Of a stretch of 64,000 nt of DNA, positions 42,722 through 52,156 are shown piece after piece; position 1 is the first letter of the stretch; each line of letters opens with the position of its first letter. Under the pieces are notes generated by a model. That model ran no database searches and was not told the origin of the DNA. It saw only the letters and a program-made list of their open reading frames with translations. The stretch spans positions 208,146 to 272,145 of the forward strand of contig NZ_BBJS01000043.1 in NCBI RefSeq assembly GCF_000739895.2. The letters are read 5' to 3'. The translations under genes and the position numbers were made by a program. The DNA comes from Sphingomonas paucimobilis NBRC 13935 (lineage in GTDB: Bacteria > Pseudomonadota > Alphaproteobacteria > Sphingomonadales > Sphingomonadaceae).

Positions 42722-44080
42722 GTGCGCGCGACATTTCGCAATCTCTATGACCAGTTCAACATGGCAGCGTTCATTCGCGATCGCCGCACCCATGCCACGT
42801 CGGTACTGCGGTGGGCTTTGATCCTGGTCCCGATGGCCGCAGCGGTGGGAACGCTCTGCGCGGCCTTCCTGCGGAGCCTCGACGCCGTAACCCGGCTTCG
42901 CTTCGCCTTTCCCTGGCTGCTCTACCTGCTGCCGATCGGCGGGTTCGTGGTCGGACTGCTCTACCATCTGACAGGGCGCTCGGTCGAAGGCGGCAACAAC
43001 CTCATCGTCGAGCAAATCCACGAACCGGGGGGCGGCGTGCCGCTGCGCATGGCTCCGCTCATCTTCTTCGGCACGGTCGTGACACATCTGTTCGGGGGAT
43101 CGGCGGGACGTGAAGGCACCGCCGTGCAGTTGGGCGGCAGTCTTGCCAGCGGGTTTGGACGCGCGCTCAGATTGGATGCGGAAGCGACACGCACCCTCCT
43201 TATGACCGGGATCGCGGCTGGGTTCGGCGCGGTCTTCGGGACGCCGATTGCGGGCGCGGTCTTTGCACTGGAGGTGCTGGCGATCGGTCGGGTCGAGTAT
43301 CGCGCGCTGGTGCCATGCCTGGTCGCGGCGCTGGTCGGTGACTGGACCTGTCTTGCCTGGGGCATTCATCACGGCGTCTACCATGTCGATGCGCTGGTGC
43401 CGGTCGACGCGCTGCTCGTCGCCAAGGCCGGTGTCGCCGGCATTGCCTTCGGTCTGACCGGGCTGACCTTTGCCGAGGCCAATCACGCGCTGGGCGGATG
43501 GTTGAAGCGCGTGATCCCCTATGGCCCACTACGACCCGTTATCGGCGGGCTGGCCGTGATTGCGCTGGTCTGGCTGCTCGGAACCCGCGACTATCTTGGC
43601 CTGGGTACGCTCGCCGCGACACCGGACAGCCTGACCATCGCCAGCTTCTTTGGTCCCGATACGCACTCGTGGAGCTGGGCGCTGAAGCTGCTCTTTACCG
43701 TCGTGACCCTGAGCGCGGGCTTCAAGGGGGGCGAGGTCACGCCACTGTTCTTTATCGGCGCGGCGCTCGGCAATGCGCTCGCGCCGATGTTCGGAGTACC
43801 GTCGGGGCTATTCGCAGCGATCGGCTTCGTCGCGCTGTTCGCGGGCGCGGCCAACACACCGCTGGCTTGCACGTTCATGGGGATCGAGTTGTTCGGCGCG
43901 GCCTATACGGTGCCGATCGCAGTCGCGTGCTTCGTCGCCTACCTCTGCTCAGGCCACAACGGCATCTACCTGTCGCAGCGCGTCGCTGTGCCAAAGGTAC
44001 CTGCCGCACACCTCACACCCGACGCGACCCTGCGCGATGCCCGCACGCACCGCGCTTCTCGCCGGCGCACGCGCGCCTGA
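42722..44080 (+). CDS. CLC-F type fluoride/proton antiporter
   Basis: A 452-residue CLC-family membrane protein. It has the CLC-F hallmarks: GGNNLI (residues 90-95) in place of the chloride-type GSGIP, and GREGT (129-133) in place of GREGP. Later blocks [14 protein letters not shown] and [16 protein letters not shown] also match. It exports fluoride. GTG 42722 has AAGGAGG just upstream and a fluoride riboswitch before it, which together make the substrate call strong. The DUF190 gene follows by 25 bp. Confidence 0.92.
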   Translation: MRATFRNLYDQFNMAAFIRDRRTHATSVLRWALILVPMAAAVGTLCAAFLRSLDAVTRLRFAFPWLLYLLPIGGFVVGLLYHLTGRSVEGGNNLIVEQIHEPGGGVPLRMAPLIFFGTVVTHLFGGSAGREGTAVQLGGSLASGFGRALRLDAEATRTLLMTGIAAGFGAVFGTPIAGAVFALEVLAIGRVEYRALVPCLVAALVGDWTCLAWGIHHGVYHVDALVPVDALLVAKAGVAGIAFGLTGLTFAEANHALGGWLKRVIPYGPLRPVIGGLAVIALVWLLGTRDYLGLGTLAATPDSLTIASFFGPDTHSWSWALKLLFTVVTLSAGFKGGEVTPLFFIGAALGNALAPMFGVPSGLFAAIGFVALFAGAANTPLACTFMGIELFGAAYTVPIAVACFVAYLCSGHNGIYLSQRVAVPKVPAAHLTPDATLRDARTHRASRRRTRA

Positions 44081-44105
44081 TCCTGTTTCCTGTCGAAAGC
44101 CCGTC

Positions 44106-44489
44106 ATGCCCAATCGTTTCACCGTCCATCACCGCGAAGTCGGGATGCTGCGCATCTATCTGAAACCGTCCGACAAGATCGGCCCGCGTCGCTTCTGGGG
44201 GGCAAAGCCGCTCTATCGCGAGCTGATTCGCACCGCGAAGGCGGACGGCATCATCAACGCCGTCGCGCAAAATACCCATTACGGCTTCAGCAATCACGAA
44301 CCGATCCGGGAGAACGGCTCGGAAATTGCCGATCCGCATCTGACGATCTGTGTCGAACTGGTCGGCGATCGCGATCAGCTCGACCTCTTCTGTCGCCGGC
44401 ATGGAGATCTGATCGGCGACAAGGTGATCGTCTACAAACGACTGGAGCATTGGACTATCACGCGCAAAACTGAGCTAACCAGAGCCTGA
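44106..44489 (+). CDS. DUF190 protein
   Basis: A 127-residue soluble protein of the DUF190 family (MLRIYLKPSDKIGPRRFWGAKPLYRELIRTAKADGIINAVAQNTHYGF). Members often sit beside crcB or CLC fluoride exporters. It is the second gene of the riboswitch-controlled unit; its exact role is not established. Confidence 0.8.
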   Translation: MPNRFTVHHREVGMLRIYLKPSDKIGPRRFWGAKPLYRELIRTAKADGIINAVAQNTHYGFSNHEPIRENGSEIADPHLTICVELVGDRDQLDLFCRRHGDLIGDKVIVYKRLEHWTITRKTELTRA

Positions 44490-44588
44490 TCGGCGTTCCC
44501 GTAAAGGAACCTCCAACGGGACGACCGTGACCGACACAAAAATCCGCTGTATGCCCGCCGGGGCTTTCCCAAAATATGTTCCCGAAAT

Positions 44589-44633
44589 ATGAGTCCCGAA
44601 ATTCGCTGTTTGAGATGGGATAACGGGACTCAT
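44589..44633. repeat. Inverted repeat upstream of resolvase
   Basis: ATGAGTCCCG (44589-44598) and CGGGACTCAT (44624-44633) form perfect 10-base arms around 25 bases; the right arm includes the resolvase ATG. It may be a recombinase-binding subsite or an operator. Confidence 0.5.
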
Positions 44634-45198
44634 GCTGGTTGGTTATGCGCGTGTCTCGACCTCCGACCAGGACCTGACGCTACAAACCGATGCGCTGACC
44701 AAGGCTGGCTGTGAAAAGCTGTTCACCGACAAGGTGAGCGGCGCGAAGCTGAACCGTCCCGGTCTGACCGAAGCTCTCAATTTCGTGCGGGCCGGTGACA
44801 CGCTGGTGATATGGAAGCTCGATCGCCTTGGCCGATCGATCGGAGGCCTGATCGAACTGGCGGCGGACTTGTCCGCTCGGAAGATTGATTTCCGGTCCCT
44901 GACGGACGGGTTCGACACGGCAACCCCATCGGGCCGTCTGCTGTTCCATATCCTCGCTTCTGTCGCGGAGATGGAGCGCGAACTGATAAAGGAACGGACG
45001 ATTGCCGGTTTGGCAGCGGCACGGGCCAAGGGCGACACGGGCGGAGGCCGCAAGTCGGTCATGACGCCTGACATGCTCGATACCGCCCGCAAGCTGCTCA
45101 AGGCTGGCGACAAACCGGCGAAGGTCGCGAAGCTGCTCCAGGTCGGCCGTTCTACCTTCTATCGCCACTTCCCTGCGGCCGAGCGCGAACCCGGCTAA
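44632..45198 (+). CDS. Serine recombinase, Tn3-resolvase type
   Basis: A 188-residue resolvase with catalytic Ser in MLVGYARVSTSDQDLTLQ, the conserved VIWKLDRLGRS segment, the ERELIKERT E-helix and a C-terminal HTH (KPAKVAKLLQVGRSTFYRHF). The perfect inverted repeat at 44589-44633 overlaps its start. It lies next to a disrupted IS transposase, six bases from its stop, on the opposite strand. Confidence 0.9.
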   Translation: MLVGYARVSTSDQDLTLQTDALTKAGCEKLFTDKVSGAKLNRPGLTEALNFVRAGDTLVIWKLDRLGRSIGGLIELAADLSARKIDFRSLTDGFDTATPSGRLLFHILASVAEMERELIKERTIAGLAAARAKGDTGGGRKSVMTPDMLDTARKLLKAGDKPAKVAKLLQVGRSTFYRHFPAAEREPG

Positions 45199-45204
45199 CC
45201 GGCG

Positions 45205-46628
45205 TCAGAAGATCGTCGCGTAGTAGGATTGCTCGAACCGGCCACGGCTGATCCGGGCCATGCGCTCGATGCGTTCCGGCACCGGGGGCGGGCGACGGTT
45301 CCGGGCCGGTCTTGCGTCGGTGCGGGCTAACAGCACGAGATTGGCAATGGCCGCGCCCAACAGAAACTCTTCTTCGGCACCGGCAGTCCGCGAAGGTGCA
45401 GGCGGGTCAGCCCTCGCTTGCCTTTGGCATCGGCGAACACCCGCTCGACACCCCGGCGCAGCCGCATCGACCGCTTGAATAGCGGCGTCTGCATCTCGCC
45501 GCGCACCATCTCACGCACGTCCTCATATTCGCTGTGCGTGACCGACCTGTTGCTGCCTGCGGTGCATTTCCGTTTGAGGTGACAGGCGCGGCAATCGGCA
45601 GGACTGGCGCTGTATCGGAGAAAGCCCGCCCGACGATCGGCACCGCGAAAGGGCAGTATCTTCCCAGCGGGGCAGACATAGCGGTCCTGCTCCCGCTCAT
45701 AGCGGAAGGCTTCGCGGGGGAATTTGCCCTTGGTCTGTTCGGATCGTTCCAGCACCGGGATATGCGGGATGGTGCCGCGATCGGTGACGAACGCCAGGAA
45801 CGCAGCGCTGCCATAGGCGGTGTCGGCCGCGACACGCTTTGGCCGATAGCCGAACCGATTGTCGGCCCGTGCCAGCATGGTCCGCCCCGCATCGACTTCC
45901 GCGGCGAAGCGGGCGGGACTGGCCTCCACGTCGATCGCCACCCCTCCCGGCGTGTCAATCAGGACATTGAAGGCATAGCCGAACCGGCCCCGCGCCGTGC
46001 GCGCCGACCATGCCGACGCCGGATCGGTGCGTGACACCTCGGCCGGTTTGCCACGCGGTACGCCATGTTCCTGCGGTGGAGCATTGGCCTGATCCGCCAG
46101 CCATTCACAAACCGGGCGGGGAAGCCGGGGCGCGGCCATGTCGGCGTCCCGCATCTTGCGCTGCCAGCTTGCATCGGCCGCGACGAACGATGCATCGATT
46201 GCGGCATCCTTGTGGGCGATCAGCCCCGCATCGGCGCAGCGCCGCACCGTCTGCTCGAACAGGATGCGGAAGATGCTAGCATCGCGGAAGCGGCCATGCC
46301 GGTTCTTGCTAAACGTCGAGTGGTGCGGCACCGGCGCGTTGAGCGGCAATCGGCAGAACCAGCGATAGGCGAGGTTGAAGCGGACTTCCTCACACAGACG
46401 GCGCTCCGACGTGATGCCATAGAGGCGAGCGATCAGCGCCATGCGGACCAGCAATTCAGGCGCGATCGAGGGACGCCCACGGCAACTGTAGTGCGGCGCG
46501 AGCGCATCGCGCAGTTCACCCAGGTCGATCAGCCCGTCTATCCTGTGCAGGATATGATCGGCGGGGATCATCGCTCCCAGCGCCCGCCAGCTTGCGCCCT
46601 TGCCGCCTCGCTGTTGCTCACCCATCAT
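45205..46628 (-). pseudogene. IS1182/IS5-like transposase with frameshift
   Basis: Reading from ATG 46628, a DDE transposase of the DUF772/IS1182 type: N-terminal DUF772 region, Asp in IDASFVAADASW, DTAYGSAAFLAF, and a closing VERVFADAKGKRGLTRLHLRGL. The open frame then runs out after about 20 unlike residues (stop at 45327). In the -1 frame the sequence continues as AGAEEEFLLGAAIANLVLLA and then to a stop at 45205, so one base appears to be missing near 45370. Either a pseudogene or a programmed frameshift. I found no clear terminal inverted repeats. Confidence 0.8.
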
Positions 46629-46722
46629 GGCCGCTGCTCCCGATGTGTCGAAGCAGGGAACCCGTTAGGAACGCGATCGGATCACCCGGCCTTTTTTCAA
46701 CAGCCCCGACCGGTTTTGACAC

Positions 46723-47139
46723 CTAAGTGGTTGTATATTGGTCAAGCAATTCGATCACGGCACAACTCGCCGCCCCGTCGCCCTCGCAACGGTCGATCGT
46801 CGTGGCAAGCAGGCTTTCGAGTTGCGCTAGGTCTGCCATTTTCGCGCGAACCCGCTCCAGGTGGTGGGTCGCGATCTCGCGGACCTCACTGCACGACGCC
46901 TGCGCGGGACCGCCAAGTGACAGGATCGCGCGCACCTCGGCCGGGGTGAAGCCGAGTTCACGCGCGCCACGGATGAATCCAAGGACGCGGACGTGGCCGG
47001 CCCCATATACTCGCCGGCCCCCGCTCGTGCGGGGTGGGGTCGCCACAATGCCGACGCGCTCGAAATAGCGGATCGTCTCGATGTTCACGCCGGTTCGGCG
47101 CGACAACTCGCCGATAGCTAGGCCTTTCTCATCCCTCAT
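46723..47139 (-). CDS. merR: MerR-family mercury-responsive regulator
   Basis: A 138-residue MerR protein: winged helix (LAIGELSRRTGVNIETIRYFERVGI), then a dimer helix. Cys83, Cys118 and Cys126 match the spacing of the three Hg(II) ligands of MerR (35 residues, then 8), so mercury is the likely signal. Divergent from merT, with a perfect 10+1+10 palindrome between. Confidence 0.88.
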   Translation of the reverse strand: MRDEKGLAIGELSRRTGVNIETIRYFERVGIVATPPRTSGGRRVYGAGHVRVLGFIRGARELGFTPAEVRAILSLGGPAQASCSEVREIATHHLERVRAKMADLAQLESLLATTIDRCEGDGAASCAVIELLDQYTTT

Positions 47140-47149
47140 AATTCGCTTG

Positions 47150-47170
47150 CTCCTGTAGCCGCTACAGGAG
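47150..47170. promoter_or_regulatory. MerR operator palindrome
   Basis: CTCCTGTAGC and GCTACAGGAG flank one base as perfect arms, sitting between a TTGCTC and a CATTAG element, the elongated-spacer geometry of MerR-type promoters, in the merR/merT gap. Confidence 0.7.
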
Positions 47171-47202
47171 GCATTAGGGGGTTATTCCGCCGGAGACGAC
47201 TG

Positions 47203-47619
47203 ATGAATAAAAGGATTTTGCCGCACGAAACCCTGGCCGCTTCCGCATCGCCACGCCGCGCCGACGCGGGGCTATCCGCCCTGGGTGCGCTGGCGAGCTT
47301 CGGCGCGGTCCTAGCCGCCGCATCCTGCTGCGTCTTGCCGCTCGCGCTGGCGGCGCTGGGCGTGGGGGCGGGCCTGTCGAGCACCTTCGCCGCGCTGATG
47401 CCTCTGCGCTGGGCCCTGACGGCGCTTTCCCTCGTCGGCCTGGCTGCCGGGTGGTGGGCGTATGTGCGGCGTCGGAGGACCTGCGCTGCGGATCGGTCCT
47501 GCACCGTGACCCTACCGTCCCGCGCAACTCCGATCATGCTCACGATCGGCACGACCCTGACGCTGACCGCGCTGATATGGGATCGCATTGAAGCGCCGCT
47601 TATAAAGGCGCTTTCCTGA
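47203..47619 (+). CDS. merT: MerT-like mercuric transport protein
   Basis: A 138-residue inner-membrane protein with three hydrophobic segments. The first has the vicinal cysteine pair Cys42-Cys43 (AASCCVLPLALAALG), a MerT hallmark, which takes Hg(II) into the cytosol. The loop pair found in classical MerT (second Cys pair) is present only as single CAADRSC. Its stop overlaps the next ATG (TGATG). Confidence 0.82.
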   Translation: MNKRILPHETLAASASPRRADAGLSALGALASFGAVLAAASCCVLPLALAALGVGAGLSSTFAALMPLRWALTALSLVGLAAGWWAYVRRRRTCAADRSCTVTLPSRATPIMLTIGTTLTLTALIWDRIEAPLIKALS

Positions 47620-47840
47620 TGCAGCTCACCTCCACGCTGACCTGTCCCGAGTGCGGCGGTGTCGCGACCGAGACGATGCCCACCAACGCCTGCCAGTTCT
47701 TCTATGATTGCCGACATTGCGCGGCGGTGCTGCGGCCCCTGGCCGGCGACTGCTGCGTGTTCTGCTCGTTCGGCGATGTCCCATGCCCTCCGATTCAGGA
47801 GGCGAAGGCGAACGGGACCGTGGCGGGCTGCTGCGGGTGA
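47619..47840 (+). CDS. GDCCVxC domain protein
   Basis: A 73-residue cysteine-rich protein: CPECGG near the N-terminus, CRHC, then the GDCCVFCSFGDVPCPP hallmark and a CCG tail. Eleven Cys in 73 residues indicates metal binding. GDCCVxC proteins commonly accompany MerT and related genes; the function is not proven. Coupled to merT by a TGATG overlap. Confidence 0.85.
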   Translation: MQLTSTLTCPECGGVATETMPTNACQFFYDCRHCAAVLRPLAGDCCVFCSFGDVPCPPIQEAKANGTVAGCCG

Positions 47841-47856
47841 GGGGGTATCGCACCTT

Positions 47857-48408
47857 TCAATCCGGGATGAGCGCGTAACCCCGGATTTGTAGATTCGCCA
47901 AGGTTGTAAGCGCCGAATCATCGATCTCAACGCCCGAAGCCACTTGGTTCGGCATGATCTCATTTCCGACCATGGCCTGACTGCAAACGCGGATTGAAAC
48001 ACCGGCTTTCTGGAGAGCGGCAATCAGCGCAGCGTTCGGGTTGGCCGCTACCTTCATACGCGCCGCATATGGCGCGTTCTGCAGGACGAGCGGGGTCGCG
48101 GGACCATGAATGATGACGGCGATGTCACCAGCCGGATGGACCTTGTCCGCGCCTAGCAGGTTCACGAAGCGCGCGACCTTCTCAAGGCTGGGATTCACTT
48201 TGTCGGGAGAGCTTGCGGCCTTGGTGACATTGAACAAGACGCGGTAGCGAAGCTTGGGATCGGGCCGCTCGGCAGCACTGGGCACGGCCACGATCCCGCC
48301 AAATCCCGGTATTACGGGATAAACCAGATTATCCTGTGCAGCTAGCGAGGTGCCGCCGGTCAGCATCGTTGCCGCGAGCAGAAATGTGGCGAAAGCTCTT
48401 TTTGGCAA
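47857..48408 (-). CDS. Exported DsrE-like protein
   Basis: A 183-residue protein with a signal peptide (KRAFATFLLAATMLTGGTSLAAQ) and a DsrE/TusE-like alpha/beta domain (YRVLFNVTKAASSPDKVNPSLEKVARFVNLLGADKV, IAVIIHGPATPLVL, AALQKAGVSIRVCSQAMVG). One conserved Cys, in RVCSQAM, is the likely sulfur carrier position. TTG 48408 has AGGAG seven bases upstream and is preferred to ATG 48441. It follows the multicopper oxidase gene. Confidence 0.75.
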   Translation of the reverse strand: MPKRAFATFLLAATMLTGGTSLAAQDNLVYPVIPGFGGIVAVPSAAERPDPKLRYRVLFNVTKAASSPDKVNPSLEKVARFVNLLGADKVHPAGDIAVIIHGPATPLVLQNAPYAARMKVAANPNAALIAALQKAGVSIRVCSQAMVGNEIMPNQVASGVEIDDSALTTLANLQIRGYALIPD

Positions 48409-48468
48409 CCTTGCTCTCCTGTTGGACGGTAGGCGCTGCATAAACTCTCCAGAAGTGGGAGCCTACGC

Positions 48469-49941
48469 CTACGCAACACTGAACTGGCCCATCATTCCAT
48501 TATCCTCATGTTCAAGGATATGGCAGTGATACATGAAGGGAGCGCTCTTGGCCGGCTGATCAAATCGGATGAGAAGCTCCACCGGTTCCTTGACGAGGAC
48601 CGTGTCGCGCGGCCCCTGGTCGAGAACATCGGGCTGCCCGCCACCGCGGGTGAGAACATCAAAGTGGACGCCGTGAATATGGATCGGGTGGCGCATCATT
48701 TCGCCAGACACCTCCCATATTTCGGTGGAGCCTAGCTTCACCGTCTCATCGATGCGATTCATGTCGAATGGCTTGCCATTGATCGTAAGGCCGCCACCGC
48801 CGCTTCCTGAGCCCATCATGCCGCCCATGCCCATGTTGAGGCTCAGACGGCGACGGCGCACCGCCTTGCTGGCGTCGGGCCCAGTTCGTGATGCCAGAAG
48901 GGTCGGCACGACGCCGCTGGCACGAGCCTGTCCCAACGGCCGTGGTTCAAACCGCAGCACGGTCGCTGGTGCCGCGGCATCGGTCCTTCGGGCGCCACGC
49001 CCCATCATACCCATGCCGCCCATCATCGAGCTGTTGGTATCAGCCGCCGTCACCAGCGAGGCGGACCTACCGTCCGTGAAGTCCACGAGAAGCTCGGCAC
49101 GTTGGCCCGGCGCCAAGGTTATGGCTTCCAATGCCACTGCGTGTTCGAGCAGCCCCCCTTCGGTTCCGATCCAGTGAAAGCTCCGCCGATCGGAAAACGA
49201 CAGCTCATAAATCCGCGCGTTCGATGCGTTGACGAGCCGCAGGCGAACCAACCGATTTGGCACCGCCGCCAGCGGATTCACCGCGCCGTTCACAAGGATC
49301 GTGTCGCCGCGCCGGCCCTGCATGGCGACCATCATGCCGCCTGGCATGACAAGGCGACCATTTTCGAACTGGCGATCCTGGATGAGCAGGGGCAGATCGT
49401 CCACGCCATATTCTGACGGGAGCCCCAGGCCCTGCTCTTCGTCGTCGGTTACCAGCAACGCCCCAGCCAGGCCCGAATAGACTTGCTCGGCCGTCAACCC
49501 ATGGACGTGTGAGTGATAAAGGAGGGTCGCTGCGGGCTGCCGGATCGGGAGCGTGGGCCGCCAGGTCGCGCCCGGCGCGATGATCTGATGGGGGCCGCCA
49601 TCCAGCTCTCCGGGGATCAGAAGCCCGTGCCAATGCACAGTCGTGTCCGCGTTGAGCCCGTTGGTCACGACAGCCGCCACGTCGTCGCCACGGCGCACCC
49701 TGATCGTCGGTCCGAGATAGCTGCCATTATACCCGAGCGTGTCACTCGGCCGGCCTGGATAAAATGAAGTCGTTCCGGACTGGACCCGTAGCGCGAATGA
49801 GCGGCCAGGCCGTGCGTCCAACAGCGGCGGCATCGGAAGCGGGTTTGCACCTCCCCCGCCGAGGCCCGGCGTGGAGCGCGAGCAAGCGGTGGTTGCGAAC
49901 AATGCCGCTCCGCCAGCCAACAGCGAACGTCGATCGAGCAT
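48469..49941 (-). CDS. Multicopper oxidase (CueO-like)
   Basis: A 490-residue oxidase with a Tat-like leader (DRRSLLAGGAALFATTAC) and four copper blocks: HWHGLLIPG, HSHVHGL, HPIHIHGVHF and HCHILEHEDNGMMGQF. Met-rich stretches (MMGGMGMMGRGA, MGMGGMMGSG) are typical of copper-handling oxidases such as CueO. It oxidises Cu(I) or other substrates in the periplasm. The DsrE-like gene lies 60 bp downstream. Confidence 0.9.
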   Translation of the reverse strand: MLDRRSLLAGGAALFATTACSRSTPGLGGGGANPLPMPPLLDARPGRSFALRVQSGTTSFYPGRPSDTLGYNGSYLGPTIRVRRGDDVAAVVTNGLNADTTVHWHGLLIPGELDGGPHQIIAPGATWRPTLPIRQPAATLLYHSHVHGLTAEQVYSGLAGALLVTDDEEQGLGLPSEYGVDDLPLLIQDRQFENGRLVMPGGMMVAMQGRRGDTILVNGAVNPLAAVPNRLVRLRLVNASNARIYELSFSDRRSFHWIGTEGGLLEHAVALEAITLAPGQRAELLVDFTDGRSASLVTAADTNSSMMGGMGMMGRGARRTDAAAPATVLRFEPRPLGQARASGVVPTLLASRTGPDASKAVRRRRLSLNMGMGGMMGSGSGGGGLTINGKPFDMNRIDETVKLGSTEIWEVSGEMMRHPIHIHGVHFDVLTRGGGQPDVLDQGPRDTVLVKEPVELLIRFDQPAKSAPFMYHCHILEHEDNGMMGQFSVA

Positions 49942-50111
49942 CTAAATCTGTCCCAGCGTGCAGCGCAGCTCGGAAGCGATACGGACAGCCTGGTCGATCA
50001 GCATGGGGTTACCTCGCACTCCGGCGCTTCGAAGGAGCCTCGATGGCTTGGCGAAATAGTAGCTCACGGGGGGAACCTCCTAGCTGGCGCTTGATCGAAC
50101 ACCACTCCATC

Positions 50112-50126
50112 ATATATGCTACATAT
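50112..50126. promoter_or_regulatory. AT-rich operator candidate before ArsR gene
   Basis: ATATATGCTACATAT is an imperfect dyad in otherwise GC-rich sequence, ending four bases before the ArsR ATG at 50130; BigR-type repressors bind AT-rich sites like this. Confidence 0.45.
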
Positions 50127-50129
50127 AAG

Positions 50130-50486
50130 ATGTTTGGAGCAACTGTGCCACCTTCCCTCGTTAAAATGTCTCCGGAGCTTCTGGAGGAAAAGGCCGGCGA
50201 AGCGGAAGCGTTCCTCCGTTCGCTTGCGAGCCGGCACCGTCTGATGATCCTGTGCAGCCTGCTCGGCGGGGAGTTGTCGGTAACCGATCTGGGCGAACGC
50301 CTCGGACTGACACAGTCGAATTTGTCCCGCCATCTGGCCACGCTGCGCGACGAAGGCCTGGTCGGAACACGGCGGGAGAAAACGACGATATTCTACCGCA
50401 TCACGTTCGAGCGCGTGCTGCCGATCCTGACGGAACTCTACGCACTCTTTTGCGCCGGTGACGAAGCTGAGAGCAGAGAATCCTGA
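50130..50486 (+). CDS. bigR: ArsR-family BigR/SqrR-like sulfide sensor
   Basis: A 118-residue winged-helix repressor. The two redox cysteines of BigR are both present at the family positions: Cys42 (MILCSLL) and Cys108 (ALFCAGD). Helix-turn-helix is VTDLGERLGLTQSNLSRHLATLRDEGLV. BigR senses persulfides via a tetrasulfide bond between these Cys. ATG 50130 overlaps the AT-rich operator; ATG 50166 is possible. It heads a seven-gene sulfur operon. Confidence 0.85.
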   Translation: MFGATVPPSLVKMSPELLEEKAGEAEAFLRSLASRHRLMILCSLLGGELSVTDLGERLGLTQSNLSRHLATLRDEGLVGTRREKTTIFYRITFERVLPILTELYALFCAGDEAESRES

Positions 50487-50488
50487 CG

Positions 50489-50914
50489 ATGGAGGGTTTC
50501 ACCCCATTCTCGGCCATCGTGGGCGGCGCGCTAATCGGCCTCTCGGCTTCCTTCCTGTGGATCGCCAATGGGCGCATCGCTGGAATCAGCGGCATCGTCG
50601 GCGGGGTGCTTGCGCCTGTCCGCGGCGAGATGGCCTGGCGCGCAACATTCCTGGTCGGCCTGCTCGCCGCGCCCTTGCTCTACCGGGCGGCGGGCGGCCT
50701 GCTACCGGACCTCACGTCGCCGGCCCCAGTCGCCGTCGTGATCGCAGCCGGCCTTCTGGTGGGATTTGGGACTCGGCTCGGGAGTGGTTGCACCAGCGGG
50801 CATGGCGTCTGCGGAATAGCGAGGCTCTCGCCCCGCTCGCTCGCCGCGACAGGCGTCTTCCTCATCACAGCGGCCGCGACTGTGTACGTCGCCCGACACG
50901 TCATCGGACTCTGA
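50489..50914 (+). CDS. YeeE/YedE sulfur transporter, first half
   Basis: A 141-residue membrane protein with four hydrophobic segments and the YeeE/YedE (DUF395) motif GFGTRLGSGCTSGHGVCGIARLS, with a Cys in the pore. It lies two bases after the ArsR stop. The second half-transporter follows; together they match the two-gene form of YeeE that imports sulfur compounds such as thiosulfate. Confidence 0.85.
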   Translation: MEGFTPFSAIVGGALIGLSASFLWIANGRIAGISGIVGGVLAPVRGEMAWRATFLVGLLAAPLLYRAAGGLLPDLTSPAPVAVVIAAGLLVGFGTRLGSGCTSGHGVCGIARLSPRSLAATGVFLITAAATVYVARHVIGL

Positions 50915-50917
50915 GCA

Positions 50918-51361
50918 ATGAGGAAGCTGCTCATCGCGCTCGCCTCGGGGCTCATTTTCGGCTTCGGCCTGATCGTCTCCGCCATGATAGCCCCCAGCAA
51001 GGTTCTGGCGTTTCTTGATGTCGCCGCGCCGTCGTGGGACCCGAGCCTTGCCTTGGTGCTGGCCTCGGCCGTCATGGTTTCAGCGTTGGGATTTGCACTC
51101 GGCCGAAGGCGCGATGCTCCGCTTTTCGCACCGGCGTTCAATGGGCCATCGTCCCGGTCCCTGGACAAGAAGCTTCTCTCGGGCGCGGCTTTGTTCGGCG
51201 TCGGATGGGGCCTCGTCGGCTACTGCCCTGGTCCGGCCCTGGTCGCCCTGAGCCTCGGAGCGCCGGCGGCGCTGGTGTTCGTCGTGGCGATGCTGGCGGG
51301 CATGGGCGTCTTCGCCCTTCAGGAACGTTATCGCGCAGCCAGGCCCGGGGCAAACCCATGA
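50918..51361 (+). CDS. YeeE/YedE family (DUF6691) second half
   Basis: A 147-residue membrane protein with four to five hydrophobic segments and GVGWGLVGYCPGPALVALS (the second Cys-containing YeeE motif). It begins three bases after the first half, and its stop overlaps the TauE start by four bases. Confidence 0.85.
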   Translation: MRKLLIALASGLIFGFGLIVSAMIAPSKVLAFLDVAAPSWDPSLALVLASAVMVSALGFALGRRRDAPLFAPAFNGPSSRSLDKKLLSGAALFGVGWGLVGYCPGPALVALSLGAPAALVFVVAMLAGMGVFALQERYRAARPGANP

Positions 51362-52137
51362 CGCCGGTCGACATCCTCACGCTCATATCCGGTGTCGTCG
51401 TCGGCTTTACCCTCGGGGTGATCGGCGGCGGCGGCTCGATCCTTGCCCTGCCGTTGCTGCTGTATGTCGTGGGCATGAAGGACCCGCACGTCGCGATCGG
51501 CACGAGCGCGCTGGCGGTGGCCGCCAATGCCTTCGCCAACCTGATCCAGCACGCCCGGGCCGGAACCGTGAAGTGGCCCTGCGCCCTCGTCTTCGGGGCA
51601 TCGGGCGTCATAGGCGCCCTGATCGGCTCCACCCTGGGCAAGATGGTGGCGGGTCAGCATCTCCTGGTGCTGTTCGCAGGCGTGATGATCGTGGTGGGGG
51701 TTTCCATGCTGCGCGGCAAATCCGGCGGCGGCGACCCGGGCGTGCGGATCACGCGCCCCATCGCTGTGCGGCTCGTGGCGATCGGCCTTCTCGCCGGCCT
51801 CCTGTCAGGGTTCTTCGGCATCGGCGGCGGCTTCCTGATTGTGCCCGGCATCATGCTCGGCATCGGCATGCCCATCCTCAACGCGGTCGGATCGTCGCTG
51901 TTTTCGGTGGGAACGTTCGGATCGGCGACAGCCCTCAACTATGCCCTGTCAGGACTCGTGGATTGGCGCGTGGCCGGCTTCTTCATCGCTGGCGGGGTCG
52001 CTGGCGGCGTCGCCGGCATGCAAACCGCCATCCGGCTCGCCGATCATAAGGGCTTGCTCACCCGCATCTTCGCTTTCGTCCTGCTGGCCGTGGCCGCCTA
52101 CATGCTGTTCCGCAGCCTAGGCGGGATCGGCGGCTAG
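51358..52137 (+). CDS. TauE/SafE sulfite/sulfonate exporter family protein
   Basis: A 259-residue membrane protein with about eight segments and the TauE/SafE pattern LTLGVIGGGGSILALPLLLY and LSGFFGIGGGFLIVPGIML. ATG 51358 overlaps the previous stop (ATGA). In bigR operons this protein exports sulfite or related anions. Confidence 0.88.
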   Translation: MTPVDILTLISGVVVGFTLGVIGGGGSILALPLLLYVVGMKDPHVAIGTSALAVAANAFANLIQHARAGTVKWPCALVFGASGVIGALIGSTLGKMVAGQHLLVLFAGVMIVVGVSMLRGKSGGGDPGVRITRPIAVRLVAIGLLAGLLSGFFGIGGGFLIVPGIMLGIGMPILNAVGSSLFSVGTFGSATALNYALSGLVDWRVAGFFIAGGVAGGVAGMQTAIRLADHKGLLTRIFAFVLLAVAAYMLFRSLGGIGG

Positions 52138-52156
52138 ACACCATTGGAGACCGATC

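Noticed and set aside
44490..44631. Tn3-type terminal repeat before the resolvase
   Set aside because: Only the 10-base inverted repeat is clear; no matching far end was found.
46629..46722. IS terminal inverted repeat near the poly-T run at 46690
   Set aside because: No counterpart at the other end by 45200.
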